A DNA stretch of 64,000 nt, taken from Roseomonas sp. GTDB lineage: Bacteria > Pseudomonadota > Alphaproteobacteria > Acetobacterales > Acetobacteraceae. How positions within the stretch are numbered: position 1 is the stretch's first letter; each line of letters starts with the position of its first letter. The position numbers and the translations under genes were made by a program. Where the stretch lies: positions 1 to 64,000 of the forward strand of contig JADCFX010000003.1 of the NCBI GenBank assembly GCA_020249285.1, in the 5' to 3' direction. This document shows, piece after piece, positions 48,047 to 57,069 of the stretch. A model generated the notes under the pieces. It did not search any database and was not told where the DNA came from. It saw nothing but the letters and a program-made list of their open reading frames with translations.

Positions 48047-48222
48047 CCCCCGGAGGGCCGCGAGATTGGTTTGAGCGGCTGATACACTGCTTCGGCGCAC
48101 GCCTCCGCAGATCAGACGCTAGGCCGCGAAGTTGAACCCTCGCGCGGCACTGCCGCGCGCGTTACGGGATTTTGTGAAAACCTTGATGATCACCTTGCGC
48201 CGCTCCGGGCAAAAATCCCCCG
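48036..48222 (+). repeat. Direct repeat of 17 bp, two copies 170 bp apart
   Basis: CGGGCAAAAATCCCCCG occurs exactly at 48036-48052 and 48206-48222, bracketing the dispersed palindrome (48066-48118) and a GC-rich hairpin CGCGCGGC-ACT-GCCGCGCG (48141-48159). The bracketed DNA holds no gene I can support. The ORF 48132-48809 is spurious. Confidence 0.55.
48066..48118. repeat. Dispersed palindromic element, copy B
   Basis: This is the second copy of the element at 132-187 (TTGGTTT ... CTGATA ... CCTCCGCAGATCAGACG). Here it lies in non-coding DNA between two tRNA genes, so it is not constrained by a gene as copy A is. Confidence 0.5.
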
Positions 48223-48267
48223 TGCCGAGGCACCCAACCTGCCGAGCTGCATCAATTTTCGAAAACA

Positions 48268-48345
<78 letters not shown>

Positions 48346-48451
48346 AACGCGCGCAACCTATGAGGAGCCGCGCTGCGGGGCAAGCCTTATCGGCGGCTTA
48401 CCCGAATTTTTGTCCGAGAGCGCAGAAGGCACCAGCGGATCGCGCCCGCCG

Positions 48452-51400
48452 CTACAACAACGACGTCTCCGCCAATTCAATCGCGCGGCCAAGGTCAACA
48501 CTCAACAGCCGCGACACGCCGCGTTCCTGCATGGTCACGCCATACAGCCGGTGCATCCGCCCCATCGTCAGCGGGTGGTGCGTCACGATCAGGAAGCGCG
48601 TGCCGCTTTCCGCTGCCATGGCGTCGAGCAAATCACAAAGCCGTTCCACATTCGCATCATCCAAGGGCGCATCCACTTCGTCCAACACGCAAACCGGCGC
48701 GGGGTTGCAGCGGAAGACCGCGAAAATCAGCGACAGCGCTGTCAATGCCTGTTCGCCACCGGATAGCAGCGACAGGGTGGATAGTTTTTTGCCCGGCGGT
48801 TCGGCGTAAATCTCAAGCCCCGCTTCCAGCGGGTCATCGGAACCAACGAGCGCCAGATGCGCGCGCCCGCCGCCAAACAGCCGCGTGAACAGGCTGCGGA
48901 ATTCGATATCCACACGGTCAAAAACCTCACGCAGACGCTCTCGGCCTTCGCGGTTCAAATGGCCGATGGAACCGCGCAGCTTGGCGATGGCATTCATCAC
49001 CTCATCACGGTCATGCGTGATCTGGCCGATGCGTTCTTCAATCTCCGCAATTTCGATATCCGCGCGCAGATTAACCGGGCCCATTTCGTCGCGCTCACGC
49101 ACCAGGCGTTCCACTTTGCGCCGCGCCTTGGCTTCCGCAACATCGGAAAGCTCTTCAGGGGCCGGCGGCAATTCTGCACCCTCACCAAGCCTTTCCGCGA
49201 TGCGCGCAGCAACAGCGGCTGAAGCGGTTTCGGCGGCTTCCGTCGCGGCTTGGGCGCGTACTTGTTCTTCACGCGCCAAAGCAAAGCCCGTGTCAGCGCT
49301 GCGGCGCGCCTGGCTACCTTCACTCACACGCCGTTCAGCGGCGGCAAGTGCGGTGGTAGCGGTGGCATGTGCTTCGCTGGCTTGTTCCAGCAGCCGCGCG
49401 GCTTCGGCGCGGCGGAGTGCTGCCGCTTCCGGTGCGGCGGCCAGCGCATCACGCTCGGCCTCCGCCTCCGCGTCGCGCCGGCGCAGATCAGCGACGCGGG
49501 CCGAAGCATCTTCCGCGCGTGCAGCCCAAAGGCTTGCTTCATTGGCAAGGCTTGCGCGGCGTGCAGCGATGGAACCCACCTCAGCCGCCAAGGCGCCTTG
49601 CGCGTCTCGCGAAGCAGCCTCTGCCGCGCGCTGTTCCGCCAGATTGGCGCGCGCCGCTTCAACCGTTTCACGAAGATGCGCCAGATCAGGCGCGGCTTCG
49701 CGCGCTTGCGCAGCGTTCGTCCGCGCGGCTTCAGCTTCGGCCAATTCCGCGCCGATGCGTTCCAATTGCGGGGCCAGGGCAGCGAGGCGGTTTTCCACCT
49801 CAGACGCGCGATTCAGCAGTGCTGCCTGACGCTGGCGCGCTTCCGCCAGCGCCATCTCAGCGCGACGCCGCGCTTCCCGCGCTGTGGCCTCAGCATTGCG
49901 CGCCTCGGCTTCCGCACGGGCGGCCACTTGTTCTGCCTGGCGCAGCAGCACGATATCGGGGCGCGTGGTGTAAAGCGCCTCAGCTTCGGCTCGTGCGGCA
50001 TCGGCTTCCGCGCGGTCTTCGGCAAGGCGCGCCAATTGCGGTTCAAGCGCTGCGATGCGGCTTTCGGCGCGGGCATCGCGTGCGGCCAATTCACCCTCAG
50101 CCCGGCGCGCAGCAGATGCTGCGACTTCAGCGGCGCTACGCGCATTGCGCGCGGCGGCTTCGGCGCTGGCGGCTTCCGCTTCCGCGGCTTCGGCGGCGAT
50201 GCGCGCGGCTTCCGCTTCCGCCGCCGTCACTTCGGCCTGATCCAAACGCGCTTCAGCCGCACGCAGCGCATTGCGTTGCGCAAGCCGCACAGCACCCGGC
50301 GTGGGTGTGCCGGCGTGATGCGTATGACCATCCCAGCGCCAGACGGCGCCTTCTTCTGTCACCAAAGCCTGACCAGGGCGCAGCCCCGCTTGCAGCGCCG
50401 CACCATCCATGCCGCGCGCGAGCAAACCCACTTGCGAAAGCGCACGCGCCAAGGCCGCCGGTGCTTCCACCAGTCGAGACAAAGGCACCGCGCCATCGGG
50501 CAAAGCTTGTGCGACAGCAAGCGGCGGCAGGTTGCGCCAATGCCGCGCCGCAGCGGCATCGGCGGGGCTTTCCAAAGCCTCACCCAAAGCAGCGCCAAGG
50601 GCGGCTTCCAAGCCGGGTGGCACACGCACCTGATCCAGAATGGGTTGGGCGGAGGCCGTGCCGCGTGCTTCCAACACTTCTGTCAGCGCCGCCACTTCAG
50701 CCGCGATGCGCGCGCGCGCCGCACCCGCTTCGGCGGCATTGCGGCGCGCTTGCACCAAGGCTTCAGATGCTGTGGCGCGTGCCGCTTCCGCTTCAGTCAA
50801 CCGCGCCGCGCTGCTGATCAGGGTCGCTTCTGCCAAGCGTGCGGAGGAATGCGCGGCATCGCGCGCGACCTCAGGAATGCGTTCAGCAAGCGCGGCATCG
50901 CGTTCAGAGGAAAGGGCAGCATATTGCGCGACAATGCGCCGATGGCGGTCATCAGCGGCCTGCAGCGCGGCTTCGCGGCGCGCGGCTTCGGCGCTGGCTT
51001 CCTCCGCAGCACGGCGCGCTTCGGCGTGTTTGGCGACGGCTTCGGTACGCGTGGCTTCCGCCTGTTCCAAAGCTTCACGCGCCGCAGTGAAGCCCGCTTC
51101 AGCTTCGTCAACATGCAGCGCGGCGGCTTGTTTTTCCGCGTCCGTAACCGCGCGTGCCTCTGCGGCGTCGCGATCCGCACTCAGCGCCGCATGGGCTTCG
51201 CGCGCGCGCCGCAGCCGTATTTCAGCCGCGGCCAATTCGCCTTCCGCGGCCTGCAATTGCGCTGCACCTGCGGCAGCGGCTTCTGTTGCCTGATTGGCAG
51301 CGCGTTCAGCATCCCGCACCGCTTCACTTGCCTCCGCAAGCGCGGTGGCGGCTGCGTCACGCCGCGCGGGCAGGGCGGCTTCGCGTTCAACCAGCCCCGC

Positions 51401-52552
51401 GTCTTCCTCCGTGATGCGCGCGCGTGCGGCATCGGCATCCTGCGCCAGAGCCTCAGCATGCGACAGATCCTGGCGGAGTTCGGCCAAGCGCGCTTCGGCG
51501 GCTTCAAGTGCGGCACGGGCGCGGCTTTCCTCGGCTTCCATGCCTTCCGCTTCAACGCGGCGGCGTTCCAAAGCGGTGCGCGCAGCGGCTTCATCGGTGC
51601 GCGGTGTGGCAAGCCCTTGTTCGGCTTCATGCAGCGCAATGGCCGCGGCTTCCGCTTCCTGTTCTGCCGCGCTTGTCGCGCTGCGCGCAGCTGCCAGCGC
51701 GCTTGCGGCGGTGGAAAGCGCGGTATCGGCGCGGGCGGCCAAAAGTGCCAGCCATTCGCCTTCCGCTTGCCGCACAAGGCCCGAGATATTGCGATAGCGA
51801 TTGGCCTGGCGCGCCTGGCGTTGCAGCCCCTGGCGCTGCGCATCCAATTGGCCGAGCAAATCTTCCGCGCGCGACAGATTGGTTTCCGCCTGACGCAGCT
51901 TCAATTCCGCTTCATGGCGGCGCGTGCGCAGCCCGGCAATGCCGGCGGCTTCTTCCAAAACGCCGCGCCGGTCATCGGGCTTGGCCTGGATCAGTGCGGC
52001 AACACGGCCCTGGCTGACAAGCGCAGAGGACCGCGCGCCGGAACCGATATCGGCGAACATTGTCTGCACATCGCGCGCGCGCAATTCCTTGCCATTCACG
52101 CGGAAATTGCTGCCCTCGCCCCGCGAAATCCGGCGCGTCACTTCCAATTCAGCGATGTCGTTATTGGGTGCCGGCGCCAACCCTGCCGCATCTTCCAAAA
52201 ACAGCATCACTTCCGCGACATTGCGCCCGGCGCGGGTTGCGGTGCCGGCGAAAATCACATCATCCATTTCGCCGCCGCGCATGGCCTTGGGCGAGGTTTC
52301 CCCCATGGCCCAGCGCAGCGCTTCAACAACATTGGATTTGCCGCAGCCATTGGGGCCGACAATGCCCGTCAGCCCTGGTAGAACCTCAACCGTTGTCGCT
52401 TCCGCGAAGGATTTGAAGCCGGCGATGCGGATGCGGGAAAGTTTCGCGTTATGTGAGGCGCGGGCCTGGTCTTCGCTGCGCGCTGCTTCCGCTTCGGGCG
52501 TGCTGATTTCTGCTTCGGTGTCTGCCGGGGCGGGGGGGATCGCTTCTTCCAT
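48452..52552 (-). CDS. smc: Chromosome segregation ATPase SMC
   Basis: SMC condenses and helps segregate the chromosome with ScpAB. The 1366-residue product has the N-terminal Walker A GPNGCGKSNVVEALRWAMGE after a 40-residue acidic extension. Long Ala/Glu/Arg-rich coiled coils flank a hinge around residue 640-760 (ILDQVRVPPGLEAALGAALGEALESPADAAAARHW). The C-terminal signature LLSGGEQALTALSLIFAVF is followed by Walker B VCVLDEVDAPLDDANVERL. It is roughly 200 residues longer than typical SMC, mainly in the arms. It overlaps dsbA by one base. Confidence 0.96.
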   Translation of the reverse strand: MEEAIPPAPADTEAEISTPEAEAARSEDQARASHNAKLSRIRIAGFKSFAEATTVEVLPGLTGIVGPNGCGKSNVVEALRWAMGETSPKAMRGGEMDDVIFAGTATRAGRNVAEVMLFLEDAAGLAPAPNNDIAELEVTRRISRGEGSNFRVNGKELRARDVQTMFADIGSGARSSALVSQGRVAALIQAKPDDRRGVLEEAAGIAGLRTRRHEAELKLRQAETNLSRAEDLLGQLDAQRQGLQRQARQANRYRNISGLVRQAEGEWLALLAARADTALSTAASALAAARSATSAAEQEAEAAAIALHEAEQGLATPRTDEAAARTALERRRVEAEGMEAEESRARAALEAAEARLAELRQDLSHAEALAQDADAARARITEEDAGLVEREAALPARRDAAATALAEASEAVRDAERAANQATEAAAAGAAQLQAAEGELAAAEIRLRRAREAHAALSADRDAAEARAVTDAEKQAAALHVDEAEAGFTAAREALEQAEATRTEAVAKHAEARRAAEEASAEAARREAALQAADDRHRRIVAQYAALSSERDAALAERIPEVARDAAHSSARLAEATLISSAARLTEAEAARATASEALVQARRNAAEAGAARARIAAEVAALTEVLEARGTASAQPILDQVRVPPGLEAALGAALGEALESPADAAAARHWRNLPPLAVAQALPDGAVPLSRLVEAPAALARALSQVGLLARGMDGAALQAGLRPGQALVTEEGAVWRWDGHTHHAGTPTPGAVRLAQRNALRAAEARLDQAEVTAAEAEAARIAAEAAEAEAASAEAAARNARSAAEVAASAARRAEGELAARDARAESRIAALEPQLARLAEDRAEADAARAEAEALYTTRPDIVLLRQAEQVAARAEAEARNAEATAREARRRAEMALAEARQRQAALLNRASEVENRLAALAPQLERIGAELAEAEAARTNAAQAREAAPDLAHLRETVEAARANLAEQRAAEAASRDAQGALAAEVGSIAARRASLANEASLWAARAEDASARVADLRRRDAEAEAERDALAAAPEAAALRRAEAARLLEQASEAHATATTALAAAERRVSEGSQARRSADTGFALAREEQVRAQAATEAAETASAAVAARIAERLGEGAELPPAPEELSDVAEAKARRKVERLVRERDEMGPVNLRADIEIAEIEERIGQITHDRDEVMNAIAKLRGSIGHLNREGRERLREVFDRVDIEFRSLFTRLFGGGRAHLALVGSDDPLEAGLEIYAEPPGKKLSTLSLLSGGEQALTALSLIFAVFRCNPAPVCVLDEVDAPLDDANVERLCDLLDAMAAESGTRFLIVTHHPLTMGRMHRLYGVTMQERGVSRLLSVDLGRAIELAETSLL

Positions 52553-53250
52553 TACCGGGGGGTCGCTTCCCGCACTGCGGCCTCAAAGCGCTCAAAGGAA
52601 ATCGCGCCGGGCAGTTTTTGCGTGCCGATGATGAAGGTGGGGGTCGCGCTGACCTGATGCTCGGCCTCCCCCTTCTGGCGCGCTTCCAGAATGGCGCGCG
52701 CCAGTGCGTCATCCGCCCAGGCAGCGTTGAAGGCCTCGGTGCTCATGCCGGCGAGTGCGGCGATCTTGCCGATTTCCGCCTTGTGATCCACGCCGCGCGC
52801 ATAGGCCCAGCGATCCTGCGTGGCGAATAGCGCGGAGATGAAAGGTTCATAGCGATCGGCTGGGAAGCTGCGCGCGACAGCGTGGGCACGCAACGCGATT
52901 TCATCCAGCGGGAAGTCACGAAACACCATGCGCACGCGCCCGGTTTCCACCAATTCGCGTTTCACGCGCGGCCAGGTATCGCGGTGAAAGGCGCCACAAT
53001 GGCTGCAAGTGAGCGAGAAATACTCAATGGCTGTCACGGGGGCATCGGCCCGGCCAAGGCTGCGTTCATCCAAGCCGCCGGCAGTGACCGGGCGGGGTTG
53101 CGCGGGCGGCTGCGGCGGGGCTGGGGGCGGGGGCGTTGTTGGCGCGGTCGCGACTGGTGCGGTTGGCGCAGCCATCCAGCGCCAGGCGGCAAAACCACCA
53201 GCCAAAACCACAGCAGCCGATCCAGCCAATAGCAAACGACGATCAGGCAT
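52552..53250 (-). CDS. DsbA-family thiol-disulfide protein
   Basis: The 232-residue protein starts at the Met at 53250 (MPDRRLLLAGSAAVVLAGGFAAW), an N-terminal signal or anchor, not at the track's 53679, which overlaps dciA. A Pro/Ala-rich spacer leads to a thioredoxin fold with active site CSHC in YFSLTCSHCGAFHRDTWP and the cis-Pro loop in VSATPTFIIGTQKLPG. It resembles alphaproteobacterial DsbA/BdbD-like proteins that act in the periplasm. The order smc-dsbA-dciA-mutY is conserved in the class. Confidence 0.93.
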   Translation of the reverse strand: MPDRRLLLAGSAAVVLAGGFAAWRWMAAPTAPVATAPTTPPPPAPPQPPAQPRPVTAGGLDERSLGRADAPVTAIEYFSLTCSHCGAFHRDTWPRVKRELVETGRVRMVFRDFPLDEIALRAHAVARSFPADRYEPFISALFATQDRWAYARGVDHKAEIGKIAALAGMSTEAFNAAWADDALARAILEARQKGEAEHQVSATPTFIIGTQKLPGAISFERFEAAVREATPR

Positions 53251-53333
53251 TACTCTATCTCCTCCGGAACCGGCGCGCCTTTTCGGGGGGAAGCGCGCGG
53301 GCCGATTTGGCCTTGGGGGGGCGACTCGGCCCC

Positions 53334-53804
53334 TTAGCCTTGTTTTCGATAGACGCCGCGCGCCAATCTTTCCAGCGCTTCGCGCAAATCCCCTGTGGGT
53401 AACCCTTCCAGGGCGCTGGTAACGCGCTTTGGCAGCGCCACGGGGCGGGGCGGCAGGGCGGGTTTGGCCCCGGCCCGGGCCGGCTGATTGGTCTGCACGA
53501 AGCGCAGCCGCTCCACCGCCACACGCCCCAGCCCACCATTGATCCGGGCCATGAGTTCCGGCGCCAAATGGCTGAGTTCCAGCGCAATCGGGCCGGAACA
53601 GGCGATGGTCAGGCTGCCGGCGGTCAGCCGCAGCGGTTGGGTCACGGCGGCCAGGGCCGGGCCGACCAGGGCCGGCCAATCCGCCATGATCTGCGCCGCC
53701 GCAGGGCTCTTGCGTTTGAAGGCGGGGCGCGTCAGGGCTGGAATCAGGGCGCCGAGGGGTCTAGGCCCCCCAAAGAACCGCCTTTCATTCTCATTCCGGG
53801 ACAT
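53334..53804 (-). CDS. dciA: DciA (DUF721), replicative helicase loader/operator
   Basis: DciA proteins load or regulate DnaB helicase in bacteria lacking DnaC. The 156-residue product has the DUF721 core: IMADWPALVGPALAAVTQPLRLTAGSLTIACSGPIALELSHLAPELMARINGGLGRVAVERLRFVQ. A disordered Pro/Arg-rich segment and a short C-terminal helix follow. Its start codon is only 3 bp from the divergent mutY start. Confidence 0.88.
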   Translation of the reverse strand: MSRNENERRFFGGPRPLGALIPALTRPAFKRKSPAAAQIMADWPALVGPALAAVTQPLRLTAGSLTIACSGPIALELSHLAPELMARINGGLGRVAVERLRFVQTNQPARAGAKPALPPRPVALPKRVTSALEGLPTGDLREALERLARGVYRKQG

Positions 53805-53807
53805 GCC

Positions 53808-54866
53808 GTGAAACCCCCTTCCGCCACCGATCTACTGCACTGGTATGACAGGCACCGCCGCATCCTGCCATGGCGCGCCCCGCCTGGGGAGCGAGCAGAA
53901 CCCTATCACGTCTGGCTTTCGGAAATCATGCTGCAACAGACAACCGTGGCAACGGTGGGGCCTCGCTTTGCACGTTTTTTGGCGCGCTTCCCGGATCTGC
54001 CCGCCTTGGCTGAAGCGCCGTGGGAGGATGTGGCGGCGGAATGGGCCGGGCTTGGCTATTACGCGCGGGCGCGCAACCTGCACGCGGCGGCGCGGCAAAT
54101 CCTGGCCTTGGGCGGCTTTCCGGAAACGCGAGAGGGCTTGGCTGCCCTGCCCGGCATTGGCCCCTATACCGCCGCTGCCATCGCCGCCATTGCCTTCAAT
54201 GCGCCCGTGGTGCCGCTGGATGGCAATGTGGAACGCGTCACCACGCGGATTTTCGCGGTGGAGGAAGCGCTGCCGGGCGCCAAACCCAGGCTTGATGCGC
54301 TGGCGCAGGGTTTTCTGGCCGATAAGGCCGCCCATGCCCGACCGGGCGATTTCACTCAGGCTTTGTTTGATCTGGGGGCGGGGATTTGCACGCCGCGCAA
54401 GCCGGCCTGTGCGCTTTGCCCCTGGCAGAAGGCGTGCAAGGCGCAAAAGCTTGGCCTGACGGAAGCCCTGCCCCGCAAGGCGCCGAAGCCCGAGCGCCCC
54501 ACGCGCCATGGCGTGCATTTCCTGCTGATGGATGCGGAAGGCCAGGTTTGGCTAAGGCGCCGCCCGCCTCGTGGGCTTTTGGGCGGCATGTTGGAAATCC
54601 CTGGCACTTCCTGGCGGGAGACTACCTTGACCGCAGCCGAGGCGCTGGCTGAGGCACCGATCGCGCTTGCCTGGCAGCCAGTGGCCGGTGAGGCGCGGCA
54701 TGTCTTCACCCATTTCGCACTGACGATGCAGCTTTACCGCGCGCGGTTGTCAGCGCGGGCCAAGCGGCCTGAGGGCGAATGGCTGATACCGGCAGAAGCG
54801 GCGCATGCTCTGCCGAGTGTCATGCGGAAATTGCTGGTGCTGGGCGGATTTACGGGAGGCGCGTGA
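53808..54866 (+). CDS. mutY: Adenine DNA glycosylase MutY
   Basis: MutY removes adenine mispaired with 8-oxoguanine. The product of about 352 residues begins at the GTG at 53808 (VKPPSATDLLHWYDRHRRILPWRA); the longer track ORF is antisense to dciA. It has the catalytic Glu region SEIMLQQTTVATV, the helix-hairpin-helix LPGIGPYTAAAIAAIAFN with the following Asp in VPLDGNVERVTTRIF, and the iron-sulfur ligands Cx6Cx2Cx5C (CTPRKPACALCPWQKAC). The C-terminal Nudix-like domain for 8-oxoG recognition follows, starting near FLLMDAEGQVWLRRRPPRGLLGGMLEIPG. All catalytic residues are present. Confidence 0.96.
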   Translation: MKPPSATDLLHWYDRHRRILPWRAPPGERAEPYHVWLSEIMLQQTTVATVGPRFARFLARFPDLPALAEAPWEDVAAEWAGLGYYARARNLHAAARQILALGGFPETREGLAALPGIGPYTAAAIAAIAFNAPVVPLDGNVERVTTRIFAVEEALPGAKPRLDALAQGFLADKAAHARPGDFTQALFDLGAGICTPRKPACALCPWQKACKAQKLGLTEALPRKAPKPERPTRHGVHFLLMDAEGQVWLRRRPPRGLLGGMLEIPGTSWRETTLTAAEALAEAPIALAWQPVAGEARHVFTHFALTMQLYRARLSARAKRPEGEWLIPAEAAHALPSVMRKLLVLGGFTGGA

Positions 54867-54935
54867 TCGAGGCTGGCATGGCTACCCACTAGGAAAGGCG
54901 GGACGCCGATACCGTGAATGAGGCGCTATTTGCCG

Positions 54936-56282
54936 CTAAATCGCCGCTTCCCGCAGCATCATGCGTGCATCGCCATGCCAAATCTTGTCAAATCGTTGAA
55001 GCCAACGATCTGCCTGGGTTTCACCCGTGGCTAAAATTGCATCAAGCGGGTCAAGAAACAGCGCTTCATCCAGCCCGCGTGCATTCAAGCCATCACGCGC
55101 AATCTCCAACACATCGCGGCCTACATCGCGGAGCGACCGGCCCTGGATGGTGGCGGTAAGACCCTCACGTGGCACGGCTTCACGAAGCGCGCGGATTTCC
55201 GCGACACTCCAACCCCGTGTCAGCGCGCGCGCTGCCTTTTGCGCGGCGTCATCATAGATCAAGCCCACCCAAAAGGCCGGTAGCGCATTCAGCATGGAAG
55301 GTGCGCCTGCATCCGCGCCGCGCATTTCCAGAAAGCGCTTTAGCCGCACATCGGTGAATACCGTCGTCACATGATCCGCCCAATCGCCCATGGTGGCAGA
55401 TTGCCCGGCCAGTTTTTCTGCCTTGCCATTCAAGAAGGCGCGGAAGCTCTGCCCCGCCGCATCCAGCCATTGGCCATCGCGCATGATGAAATACATGGGC
55501 ACATCCAGCACCCAATCGGCGAAGCGTTCAAAGCCGAAGCCATCTTCAAACACCACGGCGGGGATGCCGGTGCGGTCCGGGTCCGTATCTGTCCAGACCC
55601 GGGCGCGGAGGCTCCGATAGCCGTTCTTTTTGCCCTCAGAAATCGGTGAATTGGCAAATAGCGCGGTCGCCAGCGGTTGCAGCGCTAGGCAGACGCGCAG
55701 CTTTTCCACCATATCCGCTTCATCGCCGAAATCGAGGTTCACCTGCACCGTGCAGGTGCGCAGCATCATATCAAGGCCCATGGCGCCGACGCGCGGCATA
55801 TATTGGCGCATGATCGCGTAGCGGCCCTTCGGCATCCAGGGCATGTCTTCGCGCTTCGCCAGCGGATGAAAGCCAATTGGCGCAAAGCCAAGGCCCAAAG
55901 GCGCGGCCACTTCGCGCACATCGTCCAAATGTTCGAAAAGCTCGGCGGCCACTTCATGCAGATTGGCCAAGGGCGCGCCGGAAAGCTCAAACTGCCCGCC
56001 TGGTTCCAGGCTGACAGAAGCGGCGCCGCGCTTCAGGCCAATCGGGTTGCCGCGATCCAGAATGGGCTCCCACCCCTTCGCCATCAGCCCTTCCAGCATG
56101 GCGCGGATGCCTTGGGGTTCGTAGGGCGGCGGTGCGTAATCCGTCAGGCGGAAGCCGAATTTTTCATGCTCGGTGCCGATGCGCCAGGCGGATTTGGGCT
56201 TGCAGCCGGCGGCGAACCATTCCGCCATTTGGCGGGCGGAGGTGATGGGCGTTGGATCGGACTCGCCGGGATTGGACATCAA
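54936..56282 (-). CDS. gshA: Glutamate-cysteine ligase (plant/alphaproteobacterial type)
   Basis: This enzyme makes gamma-glutamylcysteine, the first step of glutathione synthesis. The 448-residue product shows WRIGTEHEKFGFRL, the KRGAASVSLEPGGQFELSGAPL ATP/Glu-binding region, MLRTCTVQVNLDFGDEADM and NSPISEGKKNGYRSLRARVWTDTDPDRTG, all typical of the plant-type GCL shared by alphaproteobacteria. An adjacent second Met may be the true start. It converges with mutY. No gshB is in the window. Confidence 0.95.
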   Translation of the reverse strand: MMSNPGESDPTPITSARQMAEWFAAGCKPKSAWRIGTEHEKFGFRLTDYAPPPYEPQGIRAMLEGLMAKGWEPILDRGNPIGLKRGAASVSLEPGGQFELSGAPLANLHEVAAELFEHLDDVREVAAPLGLGFAPIGFHPLAKREDMPWMPKGRYAIMRQYMPRVGAMGLDMMLRTCTVQVNLDFGDEADMVEKLRVCLALQPLATALFANSPISEGKKNGYRSLRARVWTDTDPDRTGIPAVVFEDGFGFERFADWVLDVPMYFIMRDGQWLDAAGQSFRAFLNGKAEKLAGQSATMGDWADHVTTVFTDVRLKRFLEMRGADAGAPSMLNALPAFWVGLIYDDAAQKAARALTRGWSVAEIRALREAVPREGLTATIQGRSLRDVGRDVLEIARDGLNARGLDEALFLDPLDAILATGETQADRWLQRFDKIWHGDARMMLREAAI

Positions 56283-56321
56283 AACCTTCCAGGGGCGCCG
56301 CCGGGACGACGCGTAACATAA

Positions 56322-57041
56322 TCAGGACCAGTCACCCGCCAGGGCGGCGAGGACCGAAAGCCCCGCAACCGCCGCCGTCTCCGCCCGCAGGATGCGGGGG
56401 CCAAGGCCGATGGGTGTAACAAAGGGATACAGAGCGGCGGCGTCAAGTTCGGCGCGGTCAAAGCCACCTTCTGGGCCGATCAATAGGCCAAGCGGCAGGC
56501 GCTGGCCAGCAAGGGCTTGCGGCAAGGCGGGCGCGCCGGCGCGCTCAGCGGCCATGAACAGCGGCACGCCATCCCAGGCGGCCAGCGCGGCATGCAGGGG
56601 CATGGCTGCGTGGATCACGGGCAGGCTGAGCCTTTCGCATTGCTCGGTGGCGCCGCGCACAATGGCGGCAAGCCGCGCCTGGTTCACCCGATCCGCGACA
56701 GAACGGCGCGTGAGGACGGGATGAATGGCGGCGACACCAAGTTCGGTCGCTTTTTCTACCAACCATTCCATGGCATCGCGCTTGAGCGCGGCCACCATTA
56801 GGCGTAGATCGGGCTCAGGCGCTGGTGCGCGGCTTTGCGCTTCCAAAGCGATGCGGCAGCGATCCTTTTTCAGTGAGGCGATGCGCCCCGCCCATTCGCC
56901 ATCCCGCGCATTGAAGACCGCAACGGTATCGCCAGGGCCTCGGCGCAGCACGGCGCCCAGATGATGCGCCTGACCGGGCTCAGCCTCGATCTCAAGGCCG
57001 GCGGCGAGGTTGGTTTCAAGATGAAGGCGCGGGGTGGACAT
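56322..57041 (-). CDS. rsmE: 16S rRNA m3U1498 methyltransferase RsmE
   Basis: RsmE methylates U1498 of 16S rRNA. The 239-residue SPOUT protein has an N-terminal PUA-like domain (HHLGAVLRRGPGDTVAVFNARDGEWAGRI) and the knotted C-terminal domain with LMVAALKRDAMEWLVEKATELGVAAIHPV, ARLAAIVRGATEQCERLSLP and LLIGPEGGFDRAELDAA, ending in LGPRILRAETAAVAGLSVL. All match the family. It is 39 bp upstream of gshA on the same strand and divergent from ubiA. Confidence 0.96.
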   Translation of the reverse strand: MSTPRLHLETNLAAGLEIEAEPGQAHHLGAVLRRGPGDTVAVFNARDGEWAGRIASLKKDRCRIALEAQSRAPAPEPDLRLMVAALKRDAMEWLVEKATELGVAAIHPVLTRRSVADRVNQARLAAIVRGATEQCERLSLPVIHAAMPLHAALAAWDGVPLFMAAERAGAPALPQALAGQRLPLGLLIGPEGGFDRAELDAAALYPFVTPIGLGPRILRAETAAVAGLSVLAALAGDWS

Positions 57042-57069
57042 GGCGGGTTTCCATGCCCCTTATAGCCGC

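Noticed and set aside
49250-52381. 1043-residue ORF antisense to smc
   Set aside because: High-GC, Ala-rich smc codons leave the opposite frames open. The translation is Arg/Cys/Phe-rich low-complexity sequence with no domain.
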